DNA of 64,000 nt from Patiria miniata (GCF_015706575.1 NW_024037062.1:4770811-4834810); one strand, 5' to 3'. Positions 1 to 11,107 are shown, numbered from the stretch's first letter. Numbers and translations: made by a program. Notes: generated from the sequence alone by a model not told the origin.

Positions 1-372
1 ACTATGTGTGTTTGCTGTGGCTCACCAAGAGAGGAATTGGAAGGCATATGGTCTGCTGACTGGACATCTTGCTCAAGAGAATGAGGGCCACCAACTATGT
101 GTGATTGCTGTGGCTGACCTAGAGAGGAATTGGAAGGCATATTGTCTGCTGACTGGACATCTTGCTCAAGACAATGAGGACCAACAACTATGTGTGATTG
201 CTGTGGCTCATCAAGAGACTTGGAAGGCATTTGGTCTGCTGCCTGGACATCTTTCTTAAGACAATGTGGACCACCACAAACTATGTGTGATTGGTGTGGC
301 TCAGCTATAGACAACTTGGAAGGCATTTGTGCTGCATGACCAGCACTGATGCGTGATTGCTGTGGCTCATCA
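1..372. repeat. 93-bp coding minisatellite (four units)
   Basis: The word ACTATGTGTG recurs at 1, 94, 187 and 280, an exact 93-bp spacing, or 31 codons. Units differ by scattered substitutions and balanced small indels, so the reading frame of the minus-strand exon is kept. This preservation of phase supports the repeat being translated. Confidence 0.9.
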
Positions 373-437
373 TGAAACGATGGTGAATACAACTGGCATG
401 GACAGTCATTGTCGCTGTGATCTTGCTTCCATTTGGT
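1..437 (-). CDS. 3' exon of a SET-domain gene encoding 31-residue tandem repeats (partial, runs off window)
   Basis: Read on the minus strand, a textbook acceptor (pyrimidine-rich, ending ATTTTAG at 438-444) opens an exon that stays in frame to the left edge of the window, about 145 codons. It begins TKWKQDHSDNDCPCQ and then enters repeats of 31 residues, each with PQQSHIV, GGPHCLEQDVQSAD and MPSNSSL blocks. About four units are visible. The upstream SET exon (1047-1242) ends on a whole codon and this exon starts on one, so the join is phase-consistent. No known domain is recognised in the repeat; it is polar, Ser/Gln/His-rich and probably disordered. The opposite strand of the repeat is also partly open, but only this strand joins a conserved domain through good splice sites. 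The stop codon and the 3' UTR lie outside the window. Confidence 0.75.
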
Positions 438-1046
438 CTAAAATTAGATACAAAGAACAAGTTATTATTAACGCCCCTACCCTCAAAAAAGTAAATCAGT
501 AAATAAGCAAATAGAGCAAACGAGCAAACAGACGATGGAAGTGTTATAAGCATTTTTGACATAAATTTAAGTATTTTTAAATTGACAGAAAAGACATTGA
601 CTTTCTCAATTGTTTTGTTTGCTTTCAGTCCAACATGATTTTTGTTTCAACCACTAACTTGCCACTAGTGATTACAATCTGTTGAATTTTGTTACACAAT
701 ATACATGCAGCAATTTCAGCTGATTTTATATATAAATTAATGTTTTATTTCTTTTTTTCCCATTTACTTTCATTATTGAAAAGACATTTTTTACCAACTC
801 TACTAATGGCCAATTTGTTGCAGTCACAGTCGGGTTATTGGAAACTCAAGATTAGTTTTTGTCCAATACAATTTTCAAGAACATTTTGCAAGGTATGAAA
901 TAAAGCCATATGAGGACCATACAATTTTTTATTTATGGTCCTTGAAATGAAAAAAAAAATCCATGTCATTCTCAAGATTTTTCCAGGCCACAGGGGCCCT
1001 GGGTATACATGGTTGCTTTATATACATGTATAGCTCTTTTTCTTAC
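438..1046 (-). other. Intron between SET exon and repeat exon
   Basis: The donor reads CAG|GTAAGA at 1047/1046 and the acceptor TTTTAG| at 438/437 on the minus strand. The stretch is AT-rich, has stops in all frames and no recognised repeat. The size, 609 bp, is ordinary for an invertebrate intron. RNA-seq reads spanning 1047 and 437 would settle it. Confidence 0.7.
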
Positions 1047-1242
1047 CTGTCGCCAGGGTAGATTGTCTATGCCATAATTGTATCGCAGCTCTGAGCCAAC
1101 TTCCAAATCGAACAAGGCAAACAGACACAGGTGTGGTTCATCACAGCTTTTGAAAACTAGTTTCTTCATCACACAGTTGGGTGTGTCTTTCGCATCGTTG
1201 ATCCACCGTGCCATACATGAAGTGGGACTCATTGCATCAATG
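1047..1242 (-). CDS. SET-domain exon, KMT5A/SETD8-like lysine methyltransferase (C-terminal half of SET)
   Basis: A 196-nt exon on the minus strand, with acceptor TTTTTTACAG|C and donor CAG|GTAAGA. The first base completes a split codon and is followed by 65 codons. Visible SET motifs in order: the start IDAM, as in the (C)IDA block before the substrate pocket; RWINDAKDTPNC, matching the R-x-x-N-(H/D)-x-x-x-PNC cofactor motif; EPHLCLFAL, the strand preceding the pseudoknot; and ELRYNYG, the E-x-x-YDYG catalytic-tyrosine motif; then LPWRQ. There is no post-SET cysteine cluster in this exon. SET proteins transfer methyl groups from S-adenosylmethionine to lysine, usually on histones. Short KMT5A-like families are expanded in fish and marine invertebrates, and this looks like one of those. 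The NHS triplet of classical SET domains reads NDA here, as in relatives I recall with ND. The upstream exons carrying the SET N-terminus were not found. Confidence 0.85.
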
Positions 1243-2117
1243 CTGTAAAAAACAGTAGTGCAAATCATGATGTTCATAACAGTGTTTTAGCCAGGATTTG
1301 AGAAAGTGGGAGTGTAAAATTTAAAAGTGGGAGTGCAACGTTGGAGTCCAGATTTTTTGTGCACAACACGAAGTCTCACTGCCGCGATCCAGGGCCGCAT
1401 AAAAAGCCTTAAAGAACATGGATACTATCATGGCTAATTAATTTGCTTTCTAATGGTAGCTGATGCATTCCCAATACCCGTTTTCCAAGTACATGTAGAA
1501 GTCAGCTTAGTAGTTTTGATTTTTTTTCTCTTTTTTTTTAAACAGAAAATAAAACGTTTGACCAAAAATACAGGATGTGCAGTTGTCCGTTATTTAAGTG
1601 ATTGCCAATAGTGATTACACATGTACCGGTAGCTGTAACAAATACGGTGATCTTTACAAGTAACTGGATTTTTCCTTAAAATTCAAATGAGATTGATTAT
1701 TTTTGAACTGGAAAAGTATGGACTAAAACTAAGTTTCAAATTAAGAAGCAAGGCCAAGGGAAATTTGCTTCCTTTTACATGCCTTTTTAAAAATAGGGTC
1801 AGTACATCTAAAAAAAAAATTATCGTCATTTTGTGTGATGATTGTATGGTGGAACAGGAGCAAAGAATCATACATGTATGTGTTTTACTTTGGGTCTGGG
1901 TTAGTTCCATTAGCACCAGAAAGTTTTTCGAGAATGAACATCAAAAGAGCTTAAAATATAATTGCTCAATGTAAAATATATAAGGTAAAAGTTTTTGTTT
2001 TAATTATTAATGGAGCATTCAAGTCATCCGCACCATAGTCAATGTAAATACGCAAATAAAACCACTGGAACATAACACATTCTAACATTATAGGATATGT
2101 GACATGTTTGAATATGT
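1243..2117. other. Non-coding, upstream of the SET exon; nothing recognised
   Basis: AT-rich sequence with short random ORFs on both strands. I looked on the minus strand for the exon that should carry the first half of the SET domain and did not find it here. It must lie further right or be very short. Confidence 0.5.
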
Positions 2118-2348
2118 ATTAGCGGTACACGTACACGAACTGTGAAATAGAGGACATGTACAGCAGGCATACAGTATTTAAATGTGTGTCTTGTACATGC
2201 AATGCAATAGAGGACAAGTACAGCAGGGCCAATTATTAACAATTTTAGTATTTAAAATGTTTTGGAATGTGTCTTGTACATGCAATGCAATAGAGGACAA
2301 GTACAGCAGACCCAATTATTAACAATTTTAGAATTTAAAATGTTTTGG
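2118..2348. repeat. Diverged copies of the 86-bp repeat
   Basis: Two to three imperfect units carry the words ATAGAGGACA(T/A)GTACAGCAG, ATTATTAACAATTTTA and AAAATGTTTTGGAATGTG, which also define the array at 6083-6882. The units here are degraded, so they look like older strays of that family. Confidence 0.75.
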
Positions 2349-2604
2349 ATCTATGTTTTGCATTGCATCTATTGCGTAAAAATAAGCTCAGCTAGAGTAA
2401 TTCAGACCGGATTACTGAAAATAAACAGCAAGAGAATTTTGTGTGCAAGCGTATATTTCATACTTCTTTAAAAGACAACTCCACAAAGAATATATTCATA
2501 CATCGCTCTGACATTTTGTCCGAGTACATCTGCATTTGGTCGGACAAACCAAGAAAGTGGTCGGAAAATGTCCGATGTCCGACTGTAATTTCACGCACTG
2601 AATG

Positions 2605-2692
2605 TGCATTGTACATGGACTATGCAATAGAGGACATGTACAGCAGGCCCCATCAATTAACAATTTCAGTATTTAAAATGTTTTGGAATCAG
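2605..2692. repeat. Single copy of the 86-bp repeat
   Basis: One unit with TGTACATGGACTATGCAATA, GAGGACATGTACAGCAGGCC and AATTTCAGTATTTAAAATG, the same words as the main array at 6083-6882, in the same orientation. Confidence 0.75.
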
Positions 2693-3119
2693 TCCTTCAT
2701 TTAAAGGAAATCCATTAGAGCTACATGTATAAATTGCTCCCCTCAAATCTTTGAGGAGAGCAAATCGCTCTCCTTAAAATTCACGGATAAACAGCGGTGA
2801 AACGACGGGTCAACATTGTTTTTAATATTTTGAATATCAGGATTTCTTCAGGGGGCTGCATTATAGTTTTTGCTTAATAACATGCTAAAGTGGCGTTACT
2901 TCTTTGGTTTTTGTAACTGTAAGAATTTATTTTTAAAAACTAACTAGGCCTAAATGGAGATTAATAAAAGGTTTTACTGCTTATGTTTTCATTTTTTTAA
3001 ATACAGTTGTCAGTTGGTTCATCACTTAATTATACTTGGAAATGGAGTTAATAAACGGCACATAAAGCAACTGAATATTTGCTTTCAGATTTGTTAAAAT
3101 TATATGAAAATTTTCAGCC

Positions 3120-3700
3120 TGAACTATTTCCATTGCACTACGAAAGCTATACAAAAAAGGGCCTCAAAATGACAAAAACTTGCCTTAAGTATTATCGAAA
3201 ATAATTGTGCCGTTGATAATCTCAAAAATAATGGAAAATGCAGGTCAAGTATGCCATATGCACAATGTTATAGTCACGACGAGAATCCAGCAAACAACGT
3301 CTAAACTTCGCACTACGAGCTTTTGTGATGCACTGTGGTGGGCCGGCAATGAGCCTTGTTTTACGGTATAGGATTTTAGTAAAACACGCTGCATCGTTTC
3401 ACTTTATACATGTATGTATACCAGTAGTACTTCCTCGAAATAAATTCATGAACACGGGAAATAAGAGAGATCAAGTTCTGTGAATAAACTTGCAAAGATC
3501 GTCTTTCTAAATCGATGTTTTCTTGGCATTTTTACGATGTCTATTCCGTCCGGCTGGCCTGCATGCAAAACACTGATACTGCAAAAAGTACATACAGCAG
3601 TGCGCATTGCACCGTGCGCGATTATTGCATTGACTGATTACCACATTTCCATTACGCCTTCTTTGGGCCTTAGTGTGCAGCGCAGCGGGAACCAGTCATT
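3120..3700. repeat. Ancient dispersed duplication, copy 1
   Basis: This stretch aligns colinearly with 7854-8370. Both start ACTATTTCCATTGCACTACG, continue through AATAATGGAAAAT and TGTGATGCACTGTG, share AAACACGCTGC, then GTTTTCTTGGCATTTTTACG, and end near GCGGGAACCAGTC. Many substitutions and indels separate them, so the duplication is old. No coding frame is shared, and I cannot name the family. Confidence 0.7.
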
Positions 3701-5261
3701 GCTGCACTCTCTCGTATGTACGGGTCCACGTGTTTTCATGCAGCTCTATGCGATATGCAGATTGTGTACGTACAGTATACAGCTGCTGTACACGCACGAT
3801 CTTTCTGGTACGTACGAGCTCGGTGTTCGTTCATTTTTAGCAAAATCCGGCGGAATAACGTGAGTTTGGGCATTATACCAATGAATAATACGTGTAGCTT
3901 CAGACTTAAAATAAAAAATTTCAATGAAAACATTCTGAAATTTTTAGGGTCAAAATATTAGTTAAAACACCTCTAAATTTTTCAAATATCAAAATGTTTA
4001 ACATCATAAGAATCCTTATAAAATAAACAATATTTTAATTTTGAATCAGCTTATTATCACTCGTTACAAAAAAGTTATAATTGTTCCCTCGTAACACTAA
4101 CACCGCGCCGCACGATTGTCCGACATGTCTGACTCTGGGTTCACACCGCAATGCGACCACACAGCCCGCCATAACACACGGGTAAAAAATCATTCCATTC
4201 ACGGTACACACAATGCAGCAACACGAAACATGCACGTGTACGCGTAATCGCCGTTGCGACATGCGGATAAAATCGGCTGCCGGAACGGGCCGGCATTATT
4301 TTTGACAAAAAATCAACTTTCGTGTTCTCCTAAAAGTCCAAGCTTCCGAATAAACTCCATTTCATAGACTTTCTACGCATGTATTTTGAGGATTTTTGAT
4401 TGGAAAACCGTTACATGGTACCGTTTTGTAGCCTTCGGAAAACAAAAAAATTGCATTCACCGATTGCTCGGCAGGCTGAGGAGGGTACCAGGTCATACAT
4501 AATGTACGCACGCGTGCTGTGCAACCAAGATTGTCGCACCACGTGCCCAATTGCACATGAGGAACTCACTGCGAATCAGCCGGAACGCGCCCAGCATTCT
4601 GGGACTATCTGCCTTGTTAAGCATGGAGGATCTGCGCATTAGGATTGTGCAATGTATCCATAAATGGGATTATTTTCACTTCGTCACTCAGTCGAAAATC
4701 TTGAGTCGACATGCACCCAGACTCGACTAGTTATATACACACGGACGTTGAAAAGGCTCCATACTAGCTCGAGAATTGGACGTGTATCGTCTTCGTTCAC
4801 GGTACAAATGACGATCTCAAAGAACACTAACAATTAGTCCGGAGAATACGAAGGTGAAATACCAAGACACACACATAAAGTGCACAGATTTGCCTATAAT
4901 TTTTTTTTTATTCCTTTTTCGTACCCGTCAGGCGGCGATATTGGCCAAAAAAACCCGAGGCGGCCTCAAAAAGTCGTGAGGCGGGCCGCCTCGTGACGAT
5001 TGAATGGGCAGGGGAAACGCTGGATCAGCGTAAGAAATATTTGGATTGGCTGATTTGTATGACGTACATGTCTTGTATAAGGCTTTAGACCAATAAGTGT
5101 ACTTCATACTCGACTGCAGTACGTGCGACGCCCAGACTGTCTGTGCAGATTCTGTCGCCCTCTGGCACGTGGCTCCGCCACTCGCATAGTCGCACCACAG
5201 GTGTTTTTTGTTTTTCTCGTAAGCAACCAGGTTGCGTCACGCGTCGGGTAGCCACGCGCGC
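3701..5261. other. Non-coding with local CG-rich stretches; no gene supported
   Basis: The stretch contains two moderately CG-rich parts (about 4080-4280 and 4480-4640), a short plus-strand ORF beginning MEDLRIRIVQC at 4624 that ends after some 35 codons, and a CG-rich patch near 4930-5000. None of these has a recognisable domain or convincing splice sites. The CG-rich parts could be promoter-like, but nothing decides it. Confidence 0.4.
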
Positions 5262-5765
5262 TATTACGTGAAACTCCCATTTGCCAAAACCCCTGAACTA
5301 CCTACCGATTTCACTGTGACTCTTATCAGCTGTTATCAGTAAAGTAATTATAAGATAAACACTTACCCTGGCACCCACTTCCCCAGGGCCAGTGACCATG
5401 AGCTGGTGGTGTCAAATAACGGAAACCTTGAAGAGCATGGCTGAAGTCGCGGACTGTTTCTTATTTGATATCTCGAGATATATTTGATCGATTTTTATGA
5501 TTCAAAGTTGCTCACATAATAACTTTTCACACTTTTCCAAATACTTTACATTATAAACAAGAACCTAGTAGACTTTGGTAGATATTTTTTGTCAGTAAGC
5601 TCACAGGCAGAGGCACCATACACCACCTGTTCACGGCTCGTTAACTCTTGATCAGATAAGAGAGATCGCGTTGAAAGCTGCTGATTCTGAAATCGGTAGG
5701 TACGACCCGAGTTTGTCATAGGCAAACTCGGGTCTAGCTCAAATGGGAGATTCACGTAATGCGCC
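5262..5765. mobile_element. Probable TIR element with long imperfect inverted ends
   Basis: The left end reads CGCTATTACGTGAAACTCCC and then CTACCTACCGATTTC; the right end carries the reverse complement (GAAATCGGTAGG, then ATGGGAGATTCACGTAATGCG). The arms are about 80-100 bp with an extra internal hairpin (ACCCGAGTTTG / CAAACTCGGGT near 5704-5735). The centre carries a minus-strand donor-like GGGTAAGT near 5363, but no protein I can name. No clear target duplication was read. Confidence 0.5.
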
Positions 5766-6082
5766 TTGACTAAAGGCTAACCATGCACAGGCAGAGATTG
5801 AAAGAAAAGACGTGAAACAGGGAAACGAAAAAGTAAGGAGAAGCACAATTTATTACGAAGCAAAAATAACTTAAGTCAGAAATATCAGATGTTGGAAAAA
5901 CAAACGTGAGTTCGTGAGATTTAGAATTCGTTTTTATTCTTCAAAATCGCAAAAGTCAGACGTCGGAAGAATGTCATCCCTTTGTTTTTCTTTATAAGTT
6001 TTGGACCGGTTCCGACTCGGGATCGAGTCTTTTCATGGAACCAGACTCGCCGGTTCCAAAAAATGTGGAACCGCCCAACACT

Positions 6083-6882
6083 ATACAGCAGGCACCATTT
6101 ATTAACAATTTTAGTCTATAAAATGTTTTGGACAGTGTCTTGTACATGGACTATGCAATAGAGGACATGTACAGCAGGCACCATTTATTAACAATTTTAG
6201 TCTATAAAATGTTTTGGACAGTGTCTTGTACATGGACTATGCAATAGAGGACATGTACAGCAGGCCCCATTAATTAACTGTTTTAGTATTTAAAATGTTT
6301 TGGACTGCCAGTACATGTCCTCTATTGCATAGTCCATGTACAAGACACATTCCAAAAATTTTAAATACTAAAATTGTTAATAATTGGGGCCTGCTGTACA
6401 TGTCCTCTATTGCATAGTCCAATGCACTAGAGGACAAGGCCCCATTTATTAACAATGTTAGTATTTAAAATGCTTTGGAAAGTGTCTTGTACATGGACTA
6501 TGCAATAGCAGGCCGCATTTATTAACAATGTTAGTATTTAAAATGCTTTGGAATGTGTCTTGTACATGGACTATGCAATAGAGGACATGTACAGCAGGCC
6601 CCATTTATTAACAATTTTAGTATTGAAAATGTTTTGGAATGTGTCTTGTACATGGACTATGCAATAGAGGACATATACAGCAGGCCTCATTTATTAACAA
6701 TTTTAGTATTTAAAATGTTTTGGAATGTGTCCTGTACATGGACTATGCAATAGAGGACATGTACAGCAGGCCCCATTAATTAACAATTTTAGTATTTAAA
6801 ATGTTTTGGAATGTGTCTTGTACATGGACTATGCAATAGAGGACATGTACAGCAGGCCCCATTAATTAACAATTTTAGTATT
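6083..6882. repeat. 86-bp tandem array with one inverted segment
   Basis: TGTCTTGTACATGG or its variant starts at 6136, 6222, 6483, 6556, 6642, 6728 and 6814. Spacing is 86 bp except one 73-bp unit that lacks 13 bp. Between about 6305 and 6430 the same unit runs in reverse orientation, so the array contains an internal inversion. Each unit carries TGTACATGGACTATGCAATA and TATTAACAATTTTAGTATTT. Short ORFs that cross it are by-products of the repeat. Confidence 0.9.
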
Positions 6883-7541
6883 TGGGCAATTCCATGCCAC
6901 AGTTGACATGACCCTCAACATTTTAAATGGAACTTATTCGAATTGTTTCACTTTTGCAGGTGAGGGGGATACCTAAACCTTATGAATATGCACTAATATT
7001 GCCTGGATTTGTTGGTTTTCATTTTTTTTTCAACGTTTGAATATGTATCCATGGTAACTTGTTAAATTTTCCAATTTTTTTAAAAATTTTTAACATTTAA
7101 TAGCTTACCAAAGATGAAAACATCTTTGGAATTTATTATATAAGGGAACCTTCTCCAAAACATTAGGACAAAAATCTGATTTGTATTTGCATTAGTACAC
7201 TATGAATAATCATATTTAAGGTTTTATTTCCGCGGCAACGTGTAACGTCCGTAACGTTTTGAGCATATTTTACCTCTACAGTCATATCTAATGAAGTGAT
7301 TTTTTCCAAACCACAAATTTAAAGCTTAGTTTCTGAAGGGTTACCTTGTGCAGTGTGAAACTTGAAATTCCAATAATTAGATCTAGGCTAAGGCCGAAAA
7401 AAAATAGTTCTGCTTCCGATTACATACATGTACATTTCAAAAATAGGGTCGGTTGGTCGGGTTTGGGGGGGGGTTTTTGGGGGGGGCCAATTTTTTTTAT
7501 GCAGATTGAATTGGGTATTCAATTATATATGCGAAGCCTTA
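6883..7541. other. Non-coding; one MITE-end-like segment
   Basis: There is no gene. From about 7385 the words CTAAGGCCGAAAAAAAATAG, TTCTGCTTCCGATTAC and AAAAATAGGGTCGG resemble one end of the AGGCC(A)n family also seen near 9500, 9850, 11800 and 52930. A G-rich run follows at about 7461-7485. The opposite end of that copy is not clear. Confidence 0.45.
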
Positions 7542-7860
7542 CATTACTGGACCAAACCCAGTCTAATGTGGCTTTCTTAGATGTAGGTAGCTTTCCAGCA
7601 CTTAACTGGCTCGTCACTCGTCACTCAATTCTGATGGGAGGCAGGCTGGCTCTAGACAACAGATGCACATACACTGGGGATAGCCTGACTGTTTATCAAG
7701 GACACACCACTGCACTCCCACCTGTTTTATTAGTATGTGCGAACATATTTATGGTCGTCAACTGATTAAGTAGTCATTATCTTAGTAGGGGCTCATGAAT
7801 ACGAACCCGGGAATCCCGGGTTCGTGAAAGCCACATTGGACTGGGCTTGGTCCAGTAATG
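7542..7860. mobile_element. MITE with 35-bp terminal inverted repeats
   Basis: The left TIR, 7542-7576, starts CATTACTGGACCAAACCCAG; the right TIR, 7826-7860, is its reverse complement with few mismatches. Inside the right half is a perfect palindrome at 7803-7823 (GAACCCGGGA-A-TCCCGGGTTC). The right end abuts exactly the start of the duplicated segment at 7861, so it marks a real junction. No transposase is encoded, and a target duplication was not resolved. Confidence 0.75.
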
Positions 7861-8370
7861 ACTATTTCCATTGCACTACGAAAGCTATAATACACAAAAA
7901 GTGGCCACAAAAAGTGAATAAAACCTACCTTAATTATTGTCAATATATTTACTCTGATAATTCTTAAAAAATAATGGAAAATTCAGGACATTCGCATCAT
8001 ATGCAGAACGCTAGTCAAGACGGGAAGCTGGCCAAAACTCCGAAGTGTGTGATGCACTGTGCATTTGTGGCCCGCGGCCGACAGACCTCGTTTTAGGGTC
8101 GAAAATTTCGGGAAACACGCTGCATGTATCACTCCAAATACGAGTAACGAGTGCGATCTCAAAATGAACTCTTGAACACGGAAAATACATACACAGACAA
8201 GATAGATCAATTCTGTGAATTAACCTGCAAAAATGTTGAACTTTCTCCATCGGTGTTTTCTTGGCATTTTTACGATCGAATCCGACCAGTTCCGAATCCG
8301 ACGAATCCCATAGCCATGACAGACTGGTTACCGCACTTTCATCATGTCTTCTAAATTGGCCCCTGTACGG
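7861..8370. repeat. Ancient dispersed duplication, copy 2
   Basis: Diverged partner of 3120-3700 in the same orientation; shared words are listed there. A minus-strand ORF of 140 codons overlaps it (8011-8433), but the matching stretch in copy 1 does not keep that frame, so I do not call it a gene. Confidence 0.7.
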
Positions 8371-8649
8371 CGCGGCGGGAACCAGTCGCATAGCTGCCAA
8401 CATTTCAAAATCCCAATTACATGTAGTAATCAACCTGCGCGGTCATTTTCAACTTCTCGTTTTATTGAAGGCTTTACCAACATCGAGAACAGGACATGTA
8501 CACATACATGTGCTTACCCTTCTTGTTGTGAATAATAATGTACTGTAGGCCGAAAGATAATTTAAAAAAAAAAATTAATTTTGTTTTAATGTCTGTATTT
8601 GTTTGTTGAAGTCAAATAAATAATAACATCAATAACATGTGCGCATATT

Positions 8650-8813
8650 TTTTTGGAGATGCATGCTTTCGATGTTGAGTCTCGAGTTCGTGTTTTTACA
8701 CACAATGATCTATGGCCACCGTATGCAATAGAAATATCCCGCCAACATACCTTGCAAACGCATGCTGATTTATCTTTTCTGTCCGTTGTGACAAACTCAA
8801 ATTCTATTACCAA
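8650..8813 (-). pseudogene. Possible relic of a BED/hAT-type zinc-finger segment
   Basis: Minus-strand translation gives DKSACVCKVCWRDISIAYGG. This resembles the C-x-x-C-x-x-x-(F/I)-S-(V/I)-A-(H/Y)-GG opening of the degenerate zinc fingers found in hAT-related and domesticated transposase proteins. After GG the expected His pair is not visible. The text there (RTRDSTSKA) could be a shifted or decayed remainder. No neighbouring transposase exon was found. A chance match is possible. Confidence 0.3.
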
Positions 8814-9265
8814 TTATTCCAACATACTCATTAAAATCTCGCACTGATGGGTCTCATCCTAAATATGCTCACGATCGTCACTGAAAAGTACTCACACGTA
8901 TACAGTACACTCAACCACACATCCACCATGTCCACGAGATGCACACAGATGACACACCATTGAAAAATATTTTTAGTCTGGTCCTCAAGTACTCCACTGC
9001 GCACACTGTATTGATGTCTATCAGGTGCTTGACTGCATTCTTATTAGACTTGTCACCAGTCCATCCATTATCGTGACATTTCGCCAGAAGTTTTCGGTCA
9101 AAAACGATACTTTACATTTTTTTTTTTCGAGAAAATGGGAAATTCGTAATGTTTTAGTGGCAAATCGTATTTTTGTAATTAACAAACAATTCGTAATATA
9201 ATTACGAAAAAATCGTACTAGTTGGCAGCTATGCAGTCGTCACTGCATTGATCAAGGTTTACGCA
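8814..9265. other. Non-coding; nothing recognised
   Basis: AT-rich, with a poly-T run near 9117-9127. There is no ORF of note and no repeat I can match elsewhere in the window. Confidence 0.5.
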
Positions 9266-9915
9266 CGTGATAATAGTCACCGTGACATCGAATTGCGAGG
9301 TATGACAGATCGCAAAGCGAATTTGGTTTCTTTTGAAAAAAAATAGCGAATGTAAGTAAGAAAACAAATAAATACAGGCATTTTTTGAAGCAAATGGGTT
9401 GTTGAGAGGTATTTTGTGAAGACAGAAAAGCTAGGCAACAAGCTTTTATTTTTATTTATTCGATCATTATTATTTTTTATTTTTTTTGAATTGCCAATAA
9501 AAATTTTAGGGTCGCAGCCTAAAAATAGGGTCGGTCGGGTAACCGGAAGCAGAAGTATATTTTTTTTTGGCCTAACGAGCGTGATAATAGTCACCGTGAC
9601 ATCGAATTGCGAGGTATGACAGATCGCAATTGCGAGGTATGACAGATTGCAAAGCGAATTTGGTTTCTTTTGAAAAAAATAGCGAATGTAAGTAAGAAAA
9701 CAAATAAATACAGGCATTTTTTGAAGCAAATGGTTGTTGAGAGGTATTTTGTGAAGACAGAAAAGCTAGGCAACAAGCTTTTATTTTATTTATTCAATCA
9801 TTATTATTTTTTATTTTTTTTTGAATTGCCAATAAAAATTTTGGGTCGCAGCCTAAAAATAGGGTCGGTCGGGTAACCGGAAGCAGAAGTATTATTTTTT
9901 TTTGGCCTAACGAGC
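9266..9915. repeat. Recent tandem duplication of a 314-bp unit
   Basis: The segment from CGTGATAATAGTCACCGTGA to GGCCTAACGAG occurs at 9266-9579 and again from 9580. The two units are nearly identical apart from a short internal re-duplication of AATTGCGAGGTATGACAGAT and homopolymer changes. Each unit ends in AAAATAGGGTCGGTCGGGTA, then CCGGAAGCAGAAGTAT, then GGCCTAA. This is the right end of the AGGCC(A)n-type MITE family, so a MITE end was copied with its flank. Confidence 0.85.
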
Positions 9916-11066
9916 GTTACCGATGTTACAAATTTTTGTTACGGATGTTACGTTGCGGACATACACATTAATACTGCATACAAATGAACCTTTCAAGCAC
10001 CCTCTACTATGCACCTTATTCACACCCCTCTTTTAAAATATGAAATGACCCTATATGTGCAAGTAATCTAGGTCATTTGTAACAATGTTCTGCCTCCTGG
10101 CTTGAATGTTATAATTACATGTACATGTATAAGAGCCATATCTCAGGCATGCCACTTACATGTACATGTACATGTACATATATGTACAGCTGAAGTTTGA
10201 AACTGACAAGCACGTATGCAAAGTAAGTGAATTTTGATTAATAGTTTTTTCAGAAGTTTTTATCTGAACTAAAGTGTCAATAGCTTTGTTTCGCCATTTC
10301 ACTAAATTTTATAACATGACACAAACAACAGTTACTGTATTTCTCAGCTTATAAAAACCCAAGTAACTCATAATTCTCAGATAAAAATTGCTTTTAAATC
10401 AGGAGTGATGCTATACAACCGCTTGGCTTTTCGACTCCTTCGTCAAGTACTCTTGGACATTCCTGTAATTGATGTTGTGCATACAGGGCTCACTGGGTCA
10501 TTCCGTGCCAATTCAACGGGCCATGGCACCATATGTCACAGATTTTGTTCAAACTTGGTGGTAAGGTTCTGTTAGTTGTTCCATACATGATAATCGAAAG
10601 CAAAAATTCAAATTGCTTTCTGTTGTGGTGTTACGGTAGCACAAAGTTCAATGAACTTTGCAACAACAAAAAGGGGAAACTGACTGCCCATAGAATAAAT
10701 CACTGACTTTAAGGACCCATATCTTGAGATTGAAATTGATTTGGAAGCTGAATTTGAATACATGGGTACAACTACTGTAGTAGAGCATGAATATAGGAAA
10801 ATAATGCCCATCATGCCTCACTCCTTAATTTTAGGGGGGGTTCAAAAATGATCCGTCATGATGCGTCACATGTATTTTTTTCAAATTTTAAAGGCCCCTA
10901 ATCTTGGACCTTTGCATTAACTTTTTTTATTTCAATTTTAGTTTAATCTCTGACTACTAATATTGACATTTATGTGAAAGACAGAACAATTGTAGATGTT
11001 TTCCCTGATTTGGGTAAACCCCAAAATGGCCCCAGCCAGAAATCCGCCTTAAAATTGGCCCAAACA

Positions 11067-11067
<1 letters not shown>
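9916..11067. other. Non-coding; short ACATGT microsatellite and low-copy repeat words
   Basis: 10158-10187 is an (ACATGT)n run. Around 10495-10530 the text GGGTCATTCCGTGCCAATTC resembles a widespread invertebrate repeat word that also appears near 6885. There is no gene. Confidence 0.5.

Positions 11068-11107
<40 letters not shown>

Noticed and set aside
8-259. Plus-strand ORF of 83 codons over the 93-bp repeat
   Set aside because: It is the shadow of the minus-strand repeat exon, which joins the SET exon through good splice sites; this frame starts and ends at random.
4624-4731. Short plus-strand ORF MEDLRIRIVQC as a possible MADF-type first exon
   Set aside because: It stops after about 35 codons, has no clear donor and only a vague similarity.
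6083-6882. Possible CRISPR-like array (regular repeats)
   Set aside because: The units are 86 bp without unique spacers, one part is inverted, and the genome is eukaryotic.
7346-7765. 139-codon plus-strand ORF
   Set aside because: It crosses a G-rich run and a MITE end, so it is composite sequence with no domain.
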